Origin: Corynebacterium amycolatum SK46
Lineage (GTDB): Bacteria > Actinomycetota > Actinomycetes > Mycobacteriales > Mycobacteriaceae
Assembly (NCBI RefSeq): GCF_000173655.1
Contig: NZ_ABZU01000002.1
Location: 124,001 to 188,000 of the forward strand
DNA length: 64,000 nucleotides
Direction of reading: 5' to 3'
Made by a program: the position numbers and the translations under genes. A model generated the notes under the pieces. It did not search any database and was not told where the DNA came from. It saw nothing but the letters and a program-made list of their open reading frames with translations. Numbering within the stretch: position 1 is the first letter of the stretch; each line of letters opens with the position of its first letter. Below are positions 10,336-17,811 of the stretch, piece by piece.

Positions 10336-11412
10336 ATGGATGACTACTCCCCGAGCACGCGAGTTTTCGGCCCTCTACTGCGCGCCTTTCCGCAGGCATA
10401 CCTGCGCTCGTTGCGTCATCCCGAATGGATTCCCCACGACGTGCAGGACGTTCGCGAAATCCTCGACGGCAAAGTCACTCCTGACCTGGGTAGATACAAC
10501 GGTCGCACACCAATTGTCCTAGTTCACGGCACCTGGATGAACTCGTTCAACTCCTTCGCCATGCTGGGGCCGTTCCTCGCCCGGAATCGCCCTGTATTCT
10601 CACTCGATTACGGCTCCGACCCCGCCGCACTGGTCAGCCGCCTCCGCAGCGTCAAAGCCACCACCGATTTGAGCGATGCGCTCGCCGAAGTCACCGACCT
10701 TCTCGACCGCTTCCGAGCCCAACTCTCCCTTCCCCACATCGACCTCATCGGCCATTCCCAGGGAGGTCTGCACTGTCGCAGTTACGCCAACGCAAGCATC
10801 GATTCGCTTTACGACGACGCCCTCAACCATGGCCTCAACGAAGAAGAAGCCGAGCAGTACGCCTCCGACAACAGCCCGGTGCGGGCAGTCATCTCGCTTG
10901 CGGGAAACCATCGCGGCACTACTGCGTGGGGCATGCGCCGAAGGCTCAGTGCCCTTGAGCGATGCGGCCTACCGATGCCCAAACTCGTCGACCGCCTTGT
11001 CGGCCGTGCCTGTATTCAACAGCTGCTGGACTCTGACTACATTGCGACTCTGAACGGCGCCGCGCGTGGCATTACCCGACGCGGCCCGCACTACCTGAAT
11101 ATCGGCACCCCTTTCGACACCGTGGTTCGCCCGTGGACCGGCGCCTTTTTGCCCGAACAAGAGGGGCACCACATTACGAACGTCAACAATGCCACTGGCG
11201 GCGGCGACTGGTCTGATCACCTCGCACTGCCCTACTCCCCCAATACTCTCAAACTCATCCACGAGTTCTTAGAGGAACTGGATGGCGCTGAAGCCGGTGA
11301 TGTCCCGCATCATCCGCGACAGCGAGTCCTGCCTATGTACGGCGCCCTGCCGAGGAGTCTCGGATGGAGGAGCCTCGGGCGGAGGGGCCGACGGAGGAAG
11401 GGTCGGATCTAA
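10336..11412 (+). CDS. Alpha/beta-fold lipase/esterase (EstA-like class 2 lipase)
   Basis: This 358-residue alpha/beta hydrolase shows IVLVHGTWMNSFNSFAMLG (oxyanion-hole HG region, about 57-75) and the nucleophile elbow LIGHSQGGLHCRS (about 137-150). A possible catalytic Asp lies near TPFDTVVRPW, and the His is probably the one in DWSDHLALPYSP. This matches actinobacterial secreted-type triacylglycerol lipases/esterases, but no clear signal peptide is visible from the ATG at 10336. A TACGAT hexamer lies 7 bases before this ATG, so a leaderless transcript is possible. The C-terminus ends in a basic tail (RRGRRRKGRI). The substrate is unknown. Confidence 0.85.
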   Translation: MDDYSPSTRVFGPLLRAFPQAYLRSLRHPEWIPHDVQDVREILDGKVTPDLGRYNGRTPIVLVHGTWMNSFNSFAMLGPFLARNRPVFSLDYGSDPAALVSRLRSVKATTDLSDALAEVTDLLDRFRAQLSLPHIDLIGHSQGGLHCRSYANASIDSLYDDALNHGLNEEEAEQYASDNSPVRAVISLAGNHRGTTAWGMRRRLSALERCGLPMPKLVDRLVGRACIQQLLDSDYIATLNGAARGITRRGPHYLNIGTPFDTVVRPWTGAFLPEQEGHHITNVNNATGGGDWSDHLALPYSPNTLKLIHEFLEELDGAEAGDVPHHPRQRVLPMYGALPRSLGWRSLGRRGRRRKGRI

Positions 11413-11420
11413 TTCAGCAC

Positions 11421-11449
11421 AGATTTTTAGAACATATTTCTAAAAATCT
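11421..11449. promoter_or_regulatory. Perfect 12-bp-arm palindrome upstream of the HNH gene promoter
   Basis: AGATTTTTAGAA-CATAT-TTCTAAAAATCT is a perfect inverted repeat in very AT-rich sequence. It ends two bases before a consensus TTGACA -35. It has no following T-run, so an operator is more likely than a terminator, although termination of the lipase transcript cannot be excluded. Confidence 0.55.
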
Positions 11450-11450
11450 A

Positions 11451-11478
11451 TTGACAGTTTTTCAAACAGGTGTACGAT
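11451..11478 (+). promoter_or_regulatory. Predicted promoter of DUF222/HNH gene
   Basis: TTGACA (11451-11456), a 16-base spacer and TACGAT (11473-11478) make a good vegetative promoter. Transcription would begin near 11485, giving a leader of about 145 bases before the ATG at 11631. The second DUF222 gene in this window has a related promoter with the same GGTGT-purine-CGAT core. Confidence 0.6.
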
Positions 11479-11630
11479 TTAGGTTGTAGGGAAAATTTGT
11501 AAGCGAAAGTTCTTTATCCGGCGCACAGGGGCTGGCGGGACTGGTTGAAACAGCCTCTCCATGCTGCTCTCCACCACAGAACTCAATCTTCAATTCTCCG
11601 GCGGACACGAAGTAATCAGGGGGATAACCA

Positions 11631-12983
11631 ATGTCATCGCCGCCCATAAAACTTCCAGCACCAGGTCAAAAGCCCTCATGGGCCAACCAGCAATCCGACG
11701 ACCCCATTAGCATCGCGGCCCGTGCCATCAACGCCGCAGACCTTCAACTCATCGATCTCTGCGCTCCCGGTGACGAGGTAGACGTCAATCACCATCTCGC
11801 CCGCATAAGCATTCGAACCGGCCTTAGCCGCGGCAAGTGCTCTACGCTGTGCGAGATTGCGCTGATGTTCGAGCGCCTACCAAAAGTCCGGGCTCTAATC
11901 GAATCCACCTTCTGTTTCTCGTTAGCCCATCTCCGTGCCATCGCCAATGGCGTTGCCGGGCTGTCACCAGACCAGTTCGACACTGTAGAGCCCCATCTTT
12001 TGGAAATGCTGACTCCGACGCGACCTCGACAAGCAATGGTTGGTGTCTACACGCTGTCTCGCCTAATCGGCGACTTGGTTTCCGAGTACAACGACTGCGC
12101 CCGCAACGACGGCACCCAACGGGTTCCAGAGGGCGAAGCGGTCGCACTCTCCGATACGGGCGATGGCAAGCACAAAAAGGTCACGGCAATCCTTGAAAAC
12201 GACCGCGCGACTGAGCTCATGGCCAGGATCCAGGGGATTCGCAACACCGAAATCAATCGTGGTGAACAGTGCACGCAGGCGGAAGCGCTACTACAGCTGG
12301 CACAGAAATCGACCAATGCCGAGATTGTCATCAATGTCTACCGTGAGGTCGGCGGTGGGCCAGCATGGATTGATGGCGTCGGCTGGTTGAGCGAGGTAGC
12401 CACCGAAGAATGGATTGCTCGCGCAACTCACATCCGTATCTCCGCCGACAGCAAGGTGGATGGTTACCGCCCCACTGAGAGCCAGGTGGCTCGCGTCCGC
12501 GGTCGCGACGGTACCTGCCGCTTCCCCGGCTGCGACGTCCCGGCATCCAAGTGCGACCTGGACCATATTCAGCCGTACAACCACGACAATCCCGAGCAGG
12601 GCGGACCGACTGACACGGAGAATCTGCACTGCCTCTGCCGCCGACACCACAACCTAAAAACGCACGAGGGCTGGGACATCGACCGGTACCCTGATGGAAC
12701 GGAAGTGTGGACTTCCCGTGATGGAGACACCGCGACTAGCGTTCCGGTTGGGCCGCTAAAGAACGTCGGCAAGCAAACTTTTCATCAGCGCGTGACACGG
12801 AAGATGAAGACGATTCAGAAACGCAACCTCGATTGGATGTTGTCATTTTGCGACGTACCTGACGAGGTCTGGGAGCTAACAGAGGAGGAAGAAAAACGCA
12901 TCGAGTCCCTCACGGATGAAGAACTCGATGCGGAAATTGAGCAGTACCGACGAAAGCAGGACGAACTACTCGACGGTGACTGA
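11631..12983 (+). CDS. DUF222 (13E12-repeat family) protein with C-terminal HNH endonuclease domain
   Basis: The 450-residue protein combines a helical DUF222 region (about 20-270) with a C-terminal HNH nuclease: RFPGCDVPASKCDLDHIQPYNH, then NLHCLCRRHHNLKTHEGW (about 300-345). The HNH histidine pair, Asn and distal His are intact, as are cysteines that may bind zinc. Such proteins are abundant and often multicopy in actinobacteria; their biological role is not settled. The ATG at 11631 follows GGGGGATAACC, a good ribosome-binding site. Its 3' end overlaps the convergent glmS gene by 18 bases. The C-terminus is charged and coiled-coil-like (about 415-450). Confidence 0.88.
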   Translation: MSSPPIKLPAPGQKPSWANQQSDDPISIAARAINAADLQLIDLCAPGDEVDVNHHLARISIRTGLSRGKCSTLCEIALMFERLPKVRALIESTFCFSLAHLRAIANGVAGLSPDQFDTVEPHLLEMLTPTRPRQAMVGVYTLSRLIGDLVSEYNDCARNDGTQRVPEGEAVALSDTGDGKHKKVTAILENDRATELMARIQGIRNTEINRGEQCTQAEALLQLAQKSTNAEIVINVYREVGGGPAWIDGVGWLSEVATEEWIARATHIRISADSKVDGYRPTESQVARVRGRDGTCRFPGCDVPASKCDLDHIQPYNHDNPEQGGPTDTENLHCLCRRHHNLKTHEGWDIDRYPDGTEVWTSRDGDTATSVPVGPLKNVGKQTFHQRVTRKMKTIQKRNLDWMLSFCDVPDEVWELTEEEEKRIESLTDEELDAEIEQYRRKQDELLDGD

Positions 12984-14840
12984 CTTAGCCAGGTTGCGCG
13001 GCTTATCGATGTCCTCGTTACCGCACTGGCGAGCGATCTCAGCTGCCAGGAACTGCATCGGAATCGTAGACAACAGCGGCTGGAGCAGCGTGGACGTCTC
13101 CGGGATCTCAATCAGGTAGTTCGCAAACGGAACCACCGACTGATCCCCTTCTTCGGCAATCACGATGGTCTTGGCACCACGGGCACGAATCTCCTGGATG
13201 TTGGAGACGATCTTGGAGTGCAGCACGGCGCGCCCCTTCGGCGATGGCACAACGACGACGACCGGAAGATCATCCTCGATGAGTGCGATTGGGCCATGCT
13301 TGAGCTCGCCTGCCGGGAACCCCTCTGCGTGAATGTAGGCAAGCTCCTTGAGCTTCAGCGCACCCTCAAGTGCGACTGGGAAACCAACGTGTCGGCCGAG
13401 GAAGAGCATCGTCGGAATAGCACCGATTTCCTTGGCCATGTCGATGAACTCATCGCCCTTAGCGACGACCTTGTCAATCAGTGCCGGGATGGTCTCCAGC
13501 TCTTCAAACTCTCGAGTGACCTCATCCGGGTACTTAGTGCCGCGTGCCTGAGCAAGAGCCAATCCGACCAGGTAATTTGCGGCTACCTGCGCCAGGAACG
13601 ACTTGGTTGCAGCTACACCAATCTCCGGACCAGCGTGCGTGTAGAGCACGGCGTCAGACTCACGCGGAATCTGTGCACCGTTGGTGTTACAGACAGCCAG
13701 CACGCGGGCGCCCTGGCTCTTTGCGTGTCGCACGGCCTCGAGGGTGTCAGCGGTCTCACCCGACTGCGAAATAGCGACCACCAGCGTCTGGCGGTCCAGC
13801 ACCGGATCGCGGTAGCGGAACTCGGACGCGACCTCAATCTCGACCGGGATACGAACCCAGTGCTCAATGGCGTACTTGGCCAACAAACCGGAGTGGTATG
13901 CGGTACCACAGGCGACGACGAAGACCTTCTCGATGTCACGCAGATCTTGGTCACTCAGGCGGGACTCGTCGAGAACGATGCGGCCGTCAACGAGGTGACC
14001 GGCCAACGTATCGCGGACGGCGGCAGCCTGCTCGTGGATTTCCTTCATCATGAAGGAGTCATAGCCGCCCTTTTCGGCTGCGGCGAGATCCCAGTCGATG
14101 GTGAATGGTCGACCCTGCTGCTCGTTGCCGGCGAAATCCAGGATGCGGTAATCATCTGCGGTGATGATGACGACGTTGTCCTGCCCCAGCTCCACGGCCT
14201 CGCGGGTGTGCGCGATGAAAGCCGCAACATCGGAGCCGAGGAACATTTCGTTTTCGCCCACACCGACAATCAGCGGAGTAGAGCGACGAGCAGCGATGAT
14301 GCGGTCCGGGTGGTCTGCATGAGTAAACAGCAGCGTAAAAGCACCCTCGAGGCGGTTGAGCACGGACAGCGCAGAGGCCTCGAAATCACCAGCGGTAGAT
14401 CCGCCGTCGGAACCGTCCAGTGCACGTGCGAGCATGTGCGCAGCGACCTCGGAGTCGGTTTCGGACTTCAGCTCAATGCCGGCATCCTCCAGCTCCTGAC
14501 GTAGCGGAGCAAAGTTCTCGATAATGCCGTTGTGGACGATAGCCACCTTGCCGTCATAGGACTGGTGTGGGTGGGCATTCTCATCAATTGGGCGACCGTG
14601 GGTAGCCCAGCGGGTGTGCCCAATGCCGGTGGTTCCAGTGATTTTGTCGCGCCCATCCGCATCAAGGGCAGCCTCGAGGTTGGCGAGTTTACCGGCCTTC
14701 TTCTCTACAGTGATATGCCCCTGATTGTCGACAATGGCAACACCCGCGGAGTCATAGCCACGGTATTCCATGCGTCGTAGCGCATCGACAGCAATATCCA
14801 GGGCGGGCTGATGGCCCACATATCCAACGATTCCACACAT
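12966..14840 (-). CDS. glmS: Glutamine--fructose-6-phosphate aminotransferase
   Basis: GlmS makes glucosamine-6-phosphate from fructose-6-phosphate and glutamine, the first committed step of UDP-GlcNAc and peptidoglycan synthesis. The 624-residue protein begins MCGIVGYVG with the N-terminal Cys2 nucleophile exposed after Met removal. The glutaminase domain includes GHTRWATHG and HNGIIEN. Two SIS domains follow (VACGTAYHSG, AISQSGETADT, LGRHVGFPVALEGALKLKE), and it ends KSVTVE. It works with glmM in the same window, although the two are separated here by about 10 kb of mevalonate and other genes. Confidence 0.97.
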   Translation of the reverse strand: MCGIVGYVGHQPALDIAVDALRRMEYRGYDSAGVAIVDNQGHITVEKKAGKLANLEAALDADGRDKITGTTGIGHTRWATHGRPIDENAHPHQSYDGKVAIVHNGIIENFAPLRQELEDAGIELKSETDSEVAAHMLARALDGSDGGSTAGDFEASALSVLNRLEGAFTLLFTHADHPDRIIAARRSTPLIVGVGENEMFLGSDVAAFIAHTREAVELGQDNVVIITADDYRILDFAGNEQQGRPFTIDWDLAAAEKGGYDSFMMKEIHEQAAAVRDTLAGHLVDGRIVLDESRLSDQDLRDIEKVFVVACGTAYHSGLLAKYAIEHWVRIPVEIEVASEFRYRDPVLDRQTLVVAISQSGETADTLEAVRHAKSQGARVLAVCNTNGAQIPRESDAVLYTHAGPEIGVAATKSFLAQVAANYLVGLALAQARGTKYPDEVTREFEELETIPALIDKVVAKGDEFIDMAKEIGAIPTMLFLGRHVGFPVALEGALKLKELAYIHAEGFPAGELKHGPIALIEDDLPVVVVVPSPKGRAVLHSKIVSNIQEIRARGAKTIVIAEEGDQSVVPFANYLIEIPETSTLLQPLLSTIPMQFLAAEIARQCGNEDIDKPRNLAKSVTVE

Positions 14841-14931
14841 GCCCTACAGAATAACCCGCGAAACGGAAAATCGTCATACCGAAATAGACATTCTCGCTCA
14901 TCCTGGCACTTTTTCAGCAAAGGTATGCACC

Positions 14932-14938
14932 TTATAGT
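14932..14938 (+). promoter_or_regulatory. Possible -10 box of the hydrolase gene
   Basis: TATAGT at 14933-14938 lies 13 bases before the GTG start at 14952, with a weak -35 (TTTTCA, 14911-14916) at 16-base spacing. The transcript would have only a few leader bases. Confidence 0.4.
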
Positions 14939-14951
14939 TAAGCTATTCACT

Positions 14952-15803
14952 GTGGCTGACAACTTGAAGACTCTGACATCTAATCTTTCCAAGCGTGGAC
15001 CGCACCGCGTCATGGTCGGTGATCTCGCTTTTACTGGCCTGCCGGGAAAGGTCTACACGCCCGCCGAGGGCAATGGCATCCCCGGTATCGCCTTCGCACA
15101 CGATTGGCGCACACCGATTGAGGAGTACCATGCCACGCTGCGTCACCTTGCTTCGTGGGGCATCGCGGTCGCTGCTCCGGACACCGAAAATGGCATCGTG
15201 GCAGACCACCGTGGTCTCGCCAACGATTTGGAGACAGCGCTCCAGATTCTCGCTGGTGTCCGCCTCGGTGAGGGCAAGGTCGTCGTCCACCCGAAGAAAC
15301 TCGGCGTTGCCGGCCACGGCATGGGCGCTGGCGTAGCTGTCCTTGCCGCCGCTGGTCACGACATCATCTCCGGCGTTGGCTGCGTCTTCCCCGCAACTAC
15401 CGCACCTTCCTCCAGCGCCGCTGCAACTAATGTCTCGGCTCCGGGCCTCGTCCTGGCCCCTGGTGAGGATAAGTGGCTCGATCGCGGCAACCCGGCTCGC
15501 CTGGCTGTTCAGTGGAAGGGCGATGTCGTTTACCGCGAAGTAGACAAAGCTGATCAGGGCAGCTTCTCGGAAACAACTCTTCTCCGTCGTCTAGCGGGCT
15601 TCTCTTCCTCCAAGGTGAAGTACCGGGAAGTTGCGCGCGCCGCACTCACCGGCTTCCTGCTGGCCACGGTCGGTGGCGACAAGAAGTACTCGGATTTCGC
15701 AGACCCGACCGCCACTATCAAGGGCACAACTAACCGTGACATGGAGTGGCTCATCAAGGAGCTGCCGGAAAACCCGGAGCACTCGCTGATTCCCGGCAAG
15801 TAG
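14952..15803 (+). CDS. Alpha/beta hydrolase (dienelactone hydrolase-like)
   Basis: The 283-residue protein resembles corynebacterial alpha/beta hydrolases related to dienelactone hydrolase. GIPGIAFAHDWRTPIEEYHATLRHLASWGIAVAAPDTENG forms the first strand and oxyanion region, and LGVAGHGMGAGVAVLAAAG (about 117-135) stands where the nucleophile elbow should be. That elbow reads G-H-G-M-G, so the usual Ser/Cys nucleophile is replaced by Gly. Catalytic activity is therefore doubtful, or it uses another residue. I chose the GTG at 14952 (VADNLKTLTSN) because of the promoter just upstream. A strong terminator follows at 15863-15913. No signal peptide is visible. Confidence 0.75.
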   Translation: MADNLKTLTSNLSKRGPHRVMVGDLAFTGLPGKVYTPAEGNGIPGIAFAHDWRTPIEEYHATLRHLASWGIAVAAPDTENGIVADHRGLANDLETALQILAGVRLGEGKVVVHPKKLGVAGHGMGAGVAVLAAAGHDIISGVGCVFPATTAPSSSAAATNVSAPGLVLAPGEDKWLDRGNPARLAVQWKGDVVYREVDKADQGSFSETTLLRRLAGFSSSKVKYREVARAALTGFLLATVGGDKKYSDFADPTATIKGTTNRDMEWLIKELPENPEHSLIPGK

Positions 15804-15818
15804 TCACTAGGCCACGCT

Positions 15819-16100
15819 TCAGGACACGCCCCGAATCGACTTCACCGTCGGCGTCCCTTTCCCCGCCCGCCCGAACAACCGCGTAACGGTTCCCTTCGGT
15901 CGGGCGGTTTTTTGTTGCTTTTCGACGCCCGTCGCCACCTCCCTCTCCTTAATTTCGCGTGCTTTACGACGCTCCTCCAAACCCTGCAATTCTTTCTGTG
16001 CCCTCTGTATCGCCGTATCGAACTCCTGCCTGGTCATTGCAGCAGCGTCGTAATAGGCCTGCCCAATCCGGTCATATTTCGCGGCATGCTTACTCCCCAT
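15819..16100 (-). CDS. Small basic coiled-coil protein, third gene of the EspC-like operon
   Basis: No family is recognised. From the ATG at 16100 it has 93 residues: an N-terminal helix (YDRIGQAYYDAAAMTRQEFDTAIQRAQKELQGLEERRKAREIKERE) with a likely coiled coil at about 25-55, then a basic tail rich in Lys/Arg/Gly. There is no signal peptide or membrane segment, so it is probably cytoplasmic. The start overlaps the stop of the preceding gene (TAATG), so translation is coupled and the two products may act together. The opposing hydrolase gene's terminator hairpin lies within the last third of this coding region. Confidence 0.6.
   Translation of the reverse strand: MGSKHAAKYDRIGQAYYDAAAMTRQEFDTAIQRAQKELQGLEERRKAREIKEREVATGVEKQQKTARPKGTVTRLFGRAGKGTPTVKSIRGVS
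15863..15913 (+). terminator. Strong rho-independent terminator of the hydrolase gene
   Basis: The stem CCGCCCG/CGGGCGG continues inward through CCGAA/TTCGG and AACCG/CGGTT, and is followed by six T. It lies inside the coding region of the convergent small gene. Confidence 0.85.
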
Positions 16101-17377
16101 TACCACTCACCTGCCGTTGGCGAATTGACCGCACCCACAAGCTCCTGGGCGTTGGGCTGCTCAGGGGGTTCGGGCACAGCTGAAGCAGATTCCTGCACTG
16201 ATGCTGCAGAATCCTGAGCTGGTTCTGGCTCCGGCTCTACTTGTTGTTCTGGCTGTTGTGATTCTGGCTGCGGTTCCTGTGGCAGCTCGATTCCCAAGTG
16301 CTTTAGTTTCTCAGCTGGAGGAGGCGGTTCAGGCGCTCCTTCTGGTTCGGGCTCGGGCTCGGGTTGAGGTTCCGGGGCCGGTTCGCAATCCTCCGGTTCC
16401 GGTTCGGGTTCCGGCTCACAGCCCTCTGGCGCAGGAGCCGGTGCTGGTGCTGGTGCCTGTTCACACACTGGTTCTTCCGTCTCCGTGCACATGTCTAAGT
16501 TGAGCAGCGAGGAGGCGACACTGCCCGCAACACCCACAGCCCCCGCAATTCCGGCGATACTGGCCGCCCCGGCAGCGCCAATGGCACCTCCAACGGATAT
16601 CCCAGCAGCAACGCCTGCCTCAATCCCAATATCAACGTTGGCAACAACCCCAATTCCACCAGCGATAGCACCGTTGCCACCGGTTACAGTAGCTCCTTCG
16701 TCACTCACAGACTCAGCCACCTCTGCACAGGCCGCCGAGGTAGCACCCGAGCTGGCAGGGACAGTAGGAGGCTGCGGCGGGGTGGCGACCACTGCGGCCT
16801 CAGTGTCACACGCTGCCTGCTCAAGACACTGCTCGATGCAGGTATTGCGTGCATCGTAGAGCTGACCTGTGGAGTCGACGAGACTGTTACACACCTGCTG
16901 GGCCACTTGTGCAGCTTCAGCGCCGACCTCCGGATCGTCGACAAGCGCTTCGCACTGAGATAGGACGCCGTCGGTTTGCTCAGCCATATCTTCGGCCTGT
17001 TTTTCGCAATTCTCAAGGACCTCGTCGACTTTCTTGCCGCACTCGCCGACACTCTGCGCGCCATCGGCGGACTGCTGATCCTGATTCGCACAGTCCTGCG
17101 CGGCTTTATCGCAGCGTTCCTTGGCGGCGTCGGCGGCATCGCCTTTCAAACCGCCCCAATCGAAAGCCATAGCAATAGTTATCGCGGAGGCTATCAACCC
17201 CACAGAGTTGGAGAACTTGGATAGGGCGCTGCCTTTCCAGCCGTCAGCACGTCGCACCTTATCCAAGACTTTGGGCAGATTCTTGCCGATGCCACCGAAC
17301 CCGCGCTTGGCTCCAATACGGCTTCCACGCCCGATAACACGCACCAATATCGGAAGAATTCGAGCAACCCATGGCAT
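16100..17377 (-). CDS. Cysteine-rich, glycine-zipper and Pro-Glu-repeat protein; candidate type VII secretion substrate
   Basis: No known family is recognised. The 425-residue protein has distinct regions. A basic N-terminus (1-50) includes a WKG tripeptide (47-49). A hydrophobic segment follows at about 58-74. A helical region (80-195) carries nine cysteines at 89, 96, 113, 124, 142, 163, 180, 184 and 190. A Gly/Ala-rich hydrophobic stretch (231-293) has many GxxxG motifs, as in membrane-inserting glycine zippers. A Pro-Glu/Pro-Ala repeat region (302-405) follows. The 14 cysteines in total suggest disulfides and an extracytoplasmic location. It overlaps the upstream EspC-like gene (TGATG) and the downstream small gene (TAATG). 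The shared promoter and ribosome-binding-site style with the esx/ecc genes suggest it is exported by, or works with, that system (inference). Confidence 0.7.
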   Translation of the reverse strand: MPWVARILPILVRVIGRGSRIGAKRGFGGIGKNLPKVLDKVRRADGWKGSALSKFSNSVGLIASAITIAMAFDWGGLKGDAADAAKERCDKAAQDCANQDQQSADGAQSVGECGKKVDEVLENCEKQAEDMAEQTDGVLSQCEALVDDPEVGAEAAQVAQQVCNSLVDSTGQLYDARNTCIEQCLEQAACDTEAAVVATPPQPPTVPASSGATSAACAEVAESVSDEGATVTGGNGAIAGGIGVVANVDIGIEAGVAAGISVGGAIGAAGAASIAGIAGAVGVAGSVASSLLNLDMCTETEEPVCEQAPAPAPAPAPEGCEPEPEPEPEDCEPAPEPQPEPEPEPEGAPEPPPPAEKLKHLGIELPQEPQPESQQPEQQVEPEPEPAQDSAASVQESASAVPEPPEQPNAQELVGAVNSPTAGEW

Positions 17378-17712
17378 CAGTCCACTACCTCAATTCCACC
17401 GAGGTCGGCGCTCCCGTCGCTGTCACAGCCTGCAAAGACACGCCACTGTTCTCGCACTGCCGGAGCATGATTGCCAAGTCCCGCGTACATCGATTGCCCA
17501 TGCTCACGCAGTCGCGCTGCCGCCTGCTGCAGACGACGCCCCTGGGCGGCAAAACCCTGGCCACAGTCTGCCGCGGAAATATCGGGAGCGCTTCCCCACC
17601 GCTCATGGCCGTCACGGCCGCGCTGCTCGATCTCTCGGGCAGCCGCTGTCACTGCATCTTCCGAAAAATGCAGCAAGCCTCCGCCACTGCCTCCAGTAAA
17701 ACTTGCGGACAC
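17377..17712 (-). CDS. Small helical protein, EspC/WXG100-like, first gene of a three-gene operon
   Basis: The 111-residue protein begins with a GTG at 17712 preceded by GGGGATTTTTC, almost the same start context as eccC. It has a Gly/Ser-rich N-terminus (1-12), a helix (about 15-36), a turn with RWGSAPD (38-44) and a second helix (about 53-95) with the pattern FAAQGRRLQQAAARLREHGQSMYAGLGNHAPAVREQWRVF. This two-helix layout and size recall EspC-family type VII secretion proteins, but no canonical WxG is present, so the match is tentative. A 31-bp promoter element 38 bases upstream is shared with the esxB/esxA operon. It is translationally coupled to the cysteine-rich protein. Confidence 0.6.
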   Translation of the reverse strand: MSASFTGGSGGGLLHFSEDAVTAAAREIEQRGRDGHERWGSAPDISAADCGQGFAAQGRRLQQAAARLREHGQSMYAGLGNHAPAVREQWRVFAGCDSDGSADLGGIEVVD

Positions 17713-17749
17713 GAAAAATCCCCTTCCCCGCGAAAACAGTTCCTATTAC

Positions 17750-17780
17750 TGTTAGGCGCGAAAAAAGGGGATTCGGTTCC
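17750..17780 (-). promoter_or_regulatory. ECF-like promoter element shared with the esx operon (copy A)
   Basis: On the minus strand it reads GGAACC, a 16-base spacer containing GAATC and a T-run, then CGCCTAA. It matches the element at 31574-31604 at 26 of 31 positions. GGAACC with a -10 near CGYCTAA is the style of ECF sigma-factor promoters. It is the only candidate promoter found for the EspC-like operon. Confidence 0.65.
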
Positions 17781-17811
17781 GTTGAGGTACTGGCGCGGGT
17801 GCCCCCGGGGG

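Noticed and set aside
12966..12983. Overlap of the first DUF222 gene and glmS as a frameshift signal
   Set aside because: Both C-termini look normal for their families, so the 18-base overlap is simple convergence.
11631..12983. DUF222/HNH genes as homing endonucleases or intein remnants
   Set aside because: They are free-standing genes with their own promoters, no host gene is interrupted and no splicing motifs are seen.
13218..14504. Plus-strand frame of 428 codons
   Set aside because: Antisense to glmS, no ribosome-binding site or family motif.
14841..14951. Possible glmS ribozyme or leader riboswitch upstream of glmS
   Set aside because: No conserved ribozyme core is seen and glmS ribozymes are not expected in actinobacteria; the interval is short and shared with the divergent hydrolase promoter.
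16377..16470. GGTTCC/GGTTCG repeat tract as a DNA repeat element
   Set aside because: It encodes the Pro-Glu repeats of the cysteine-rich protein in frame, so protein repeats explain it.
17377..17712. Calling the first gene of the 15819-17712 operon a true WXG100 protein
   Set aside because: The turn reads R-W-G-S without W-x-G, so only an EspC-like resemblance is claimed.
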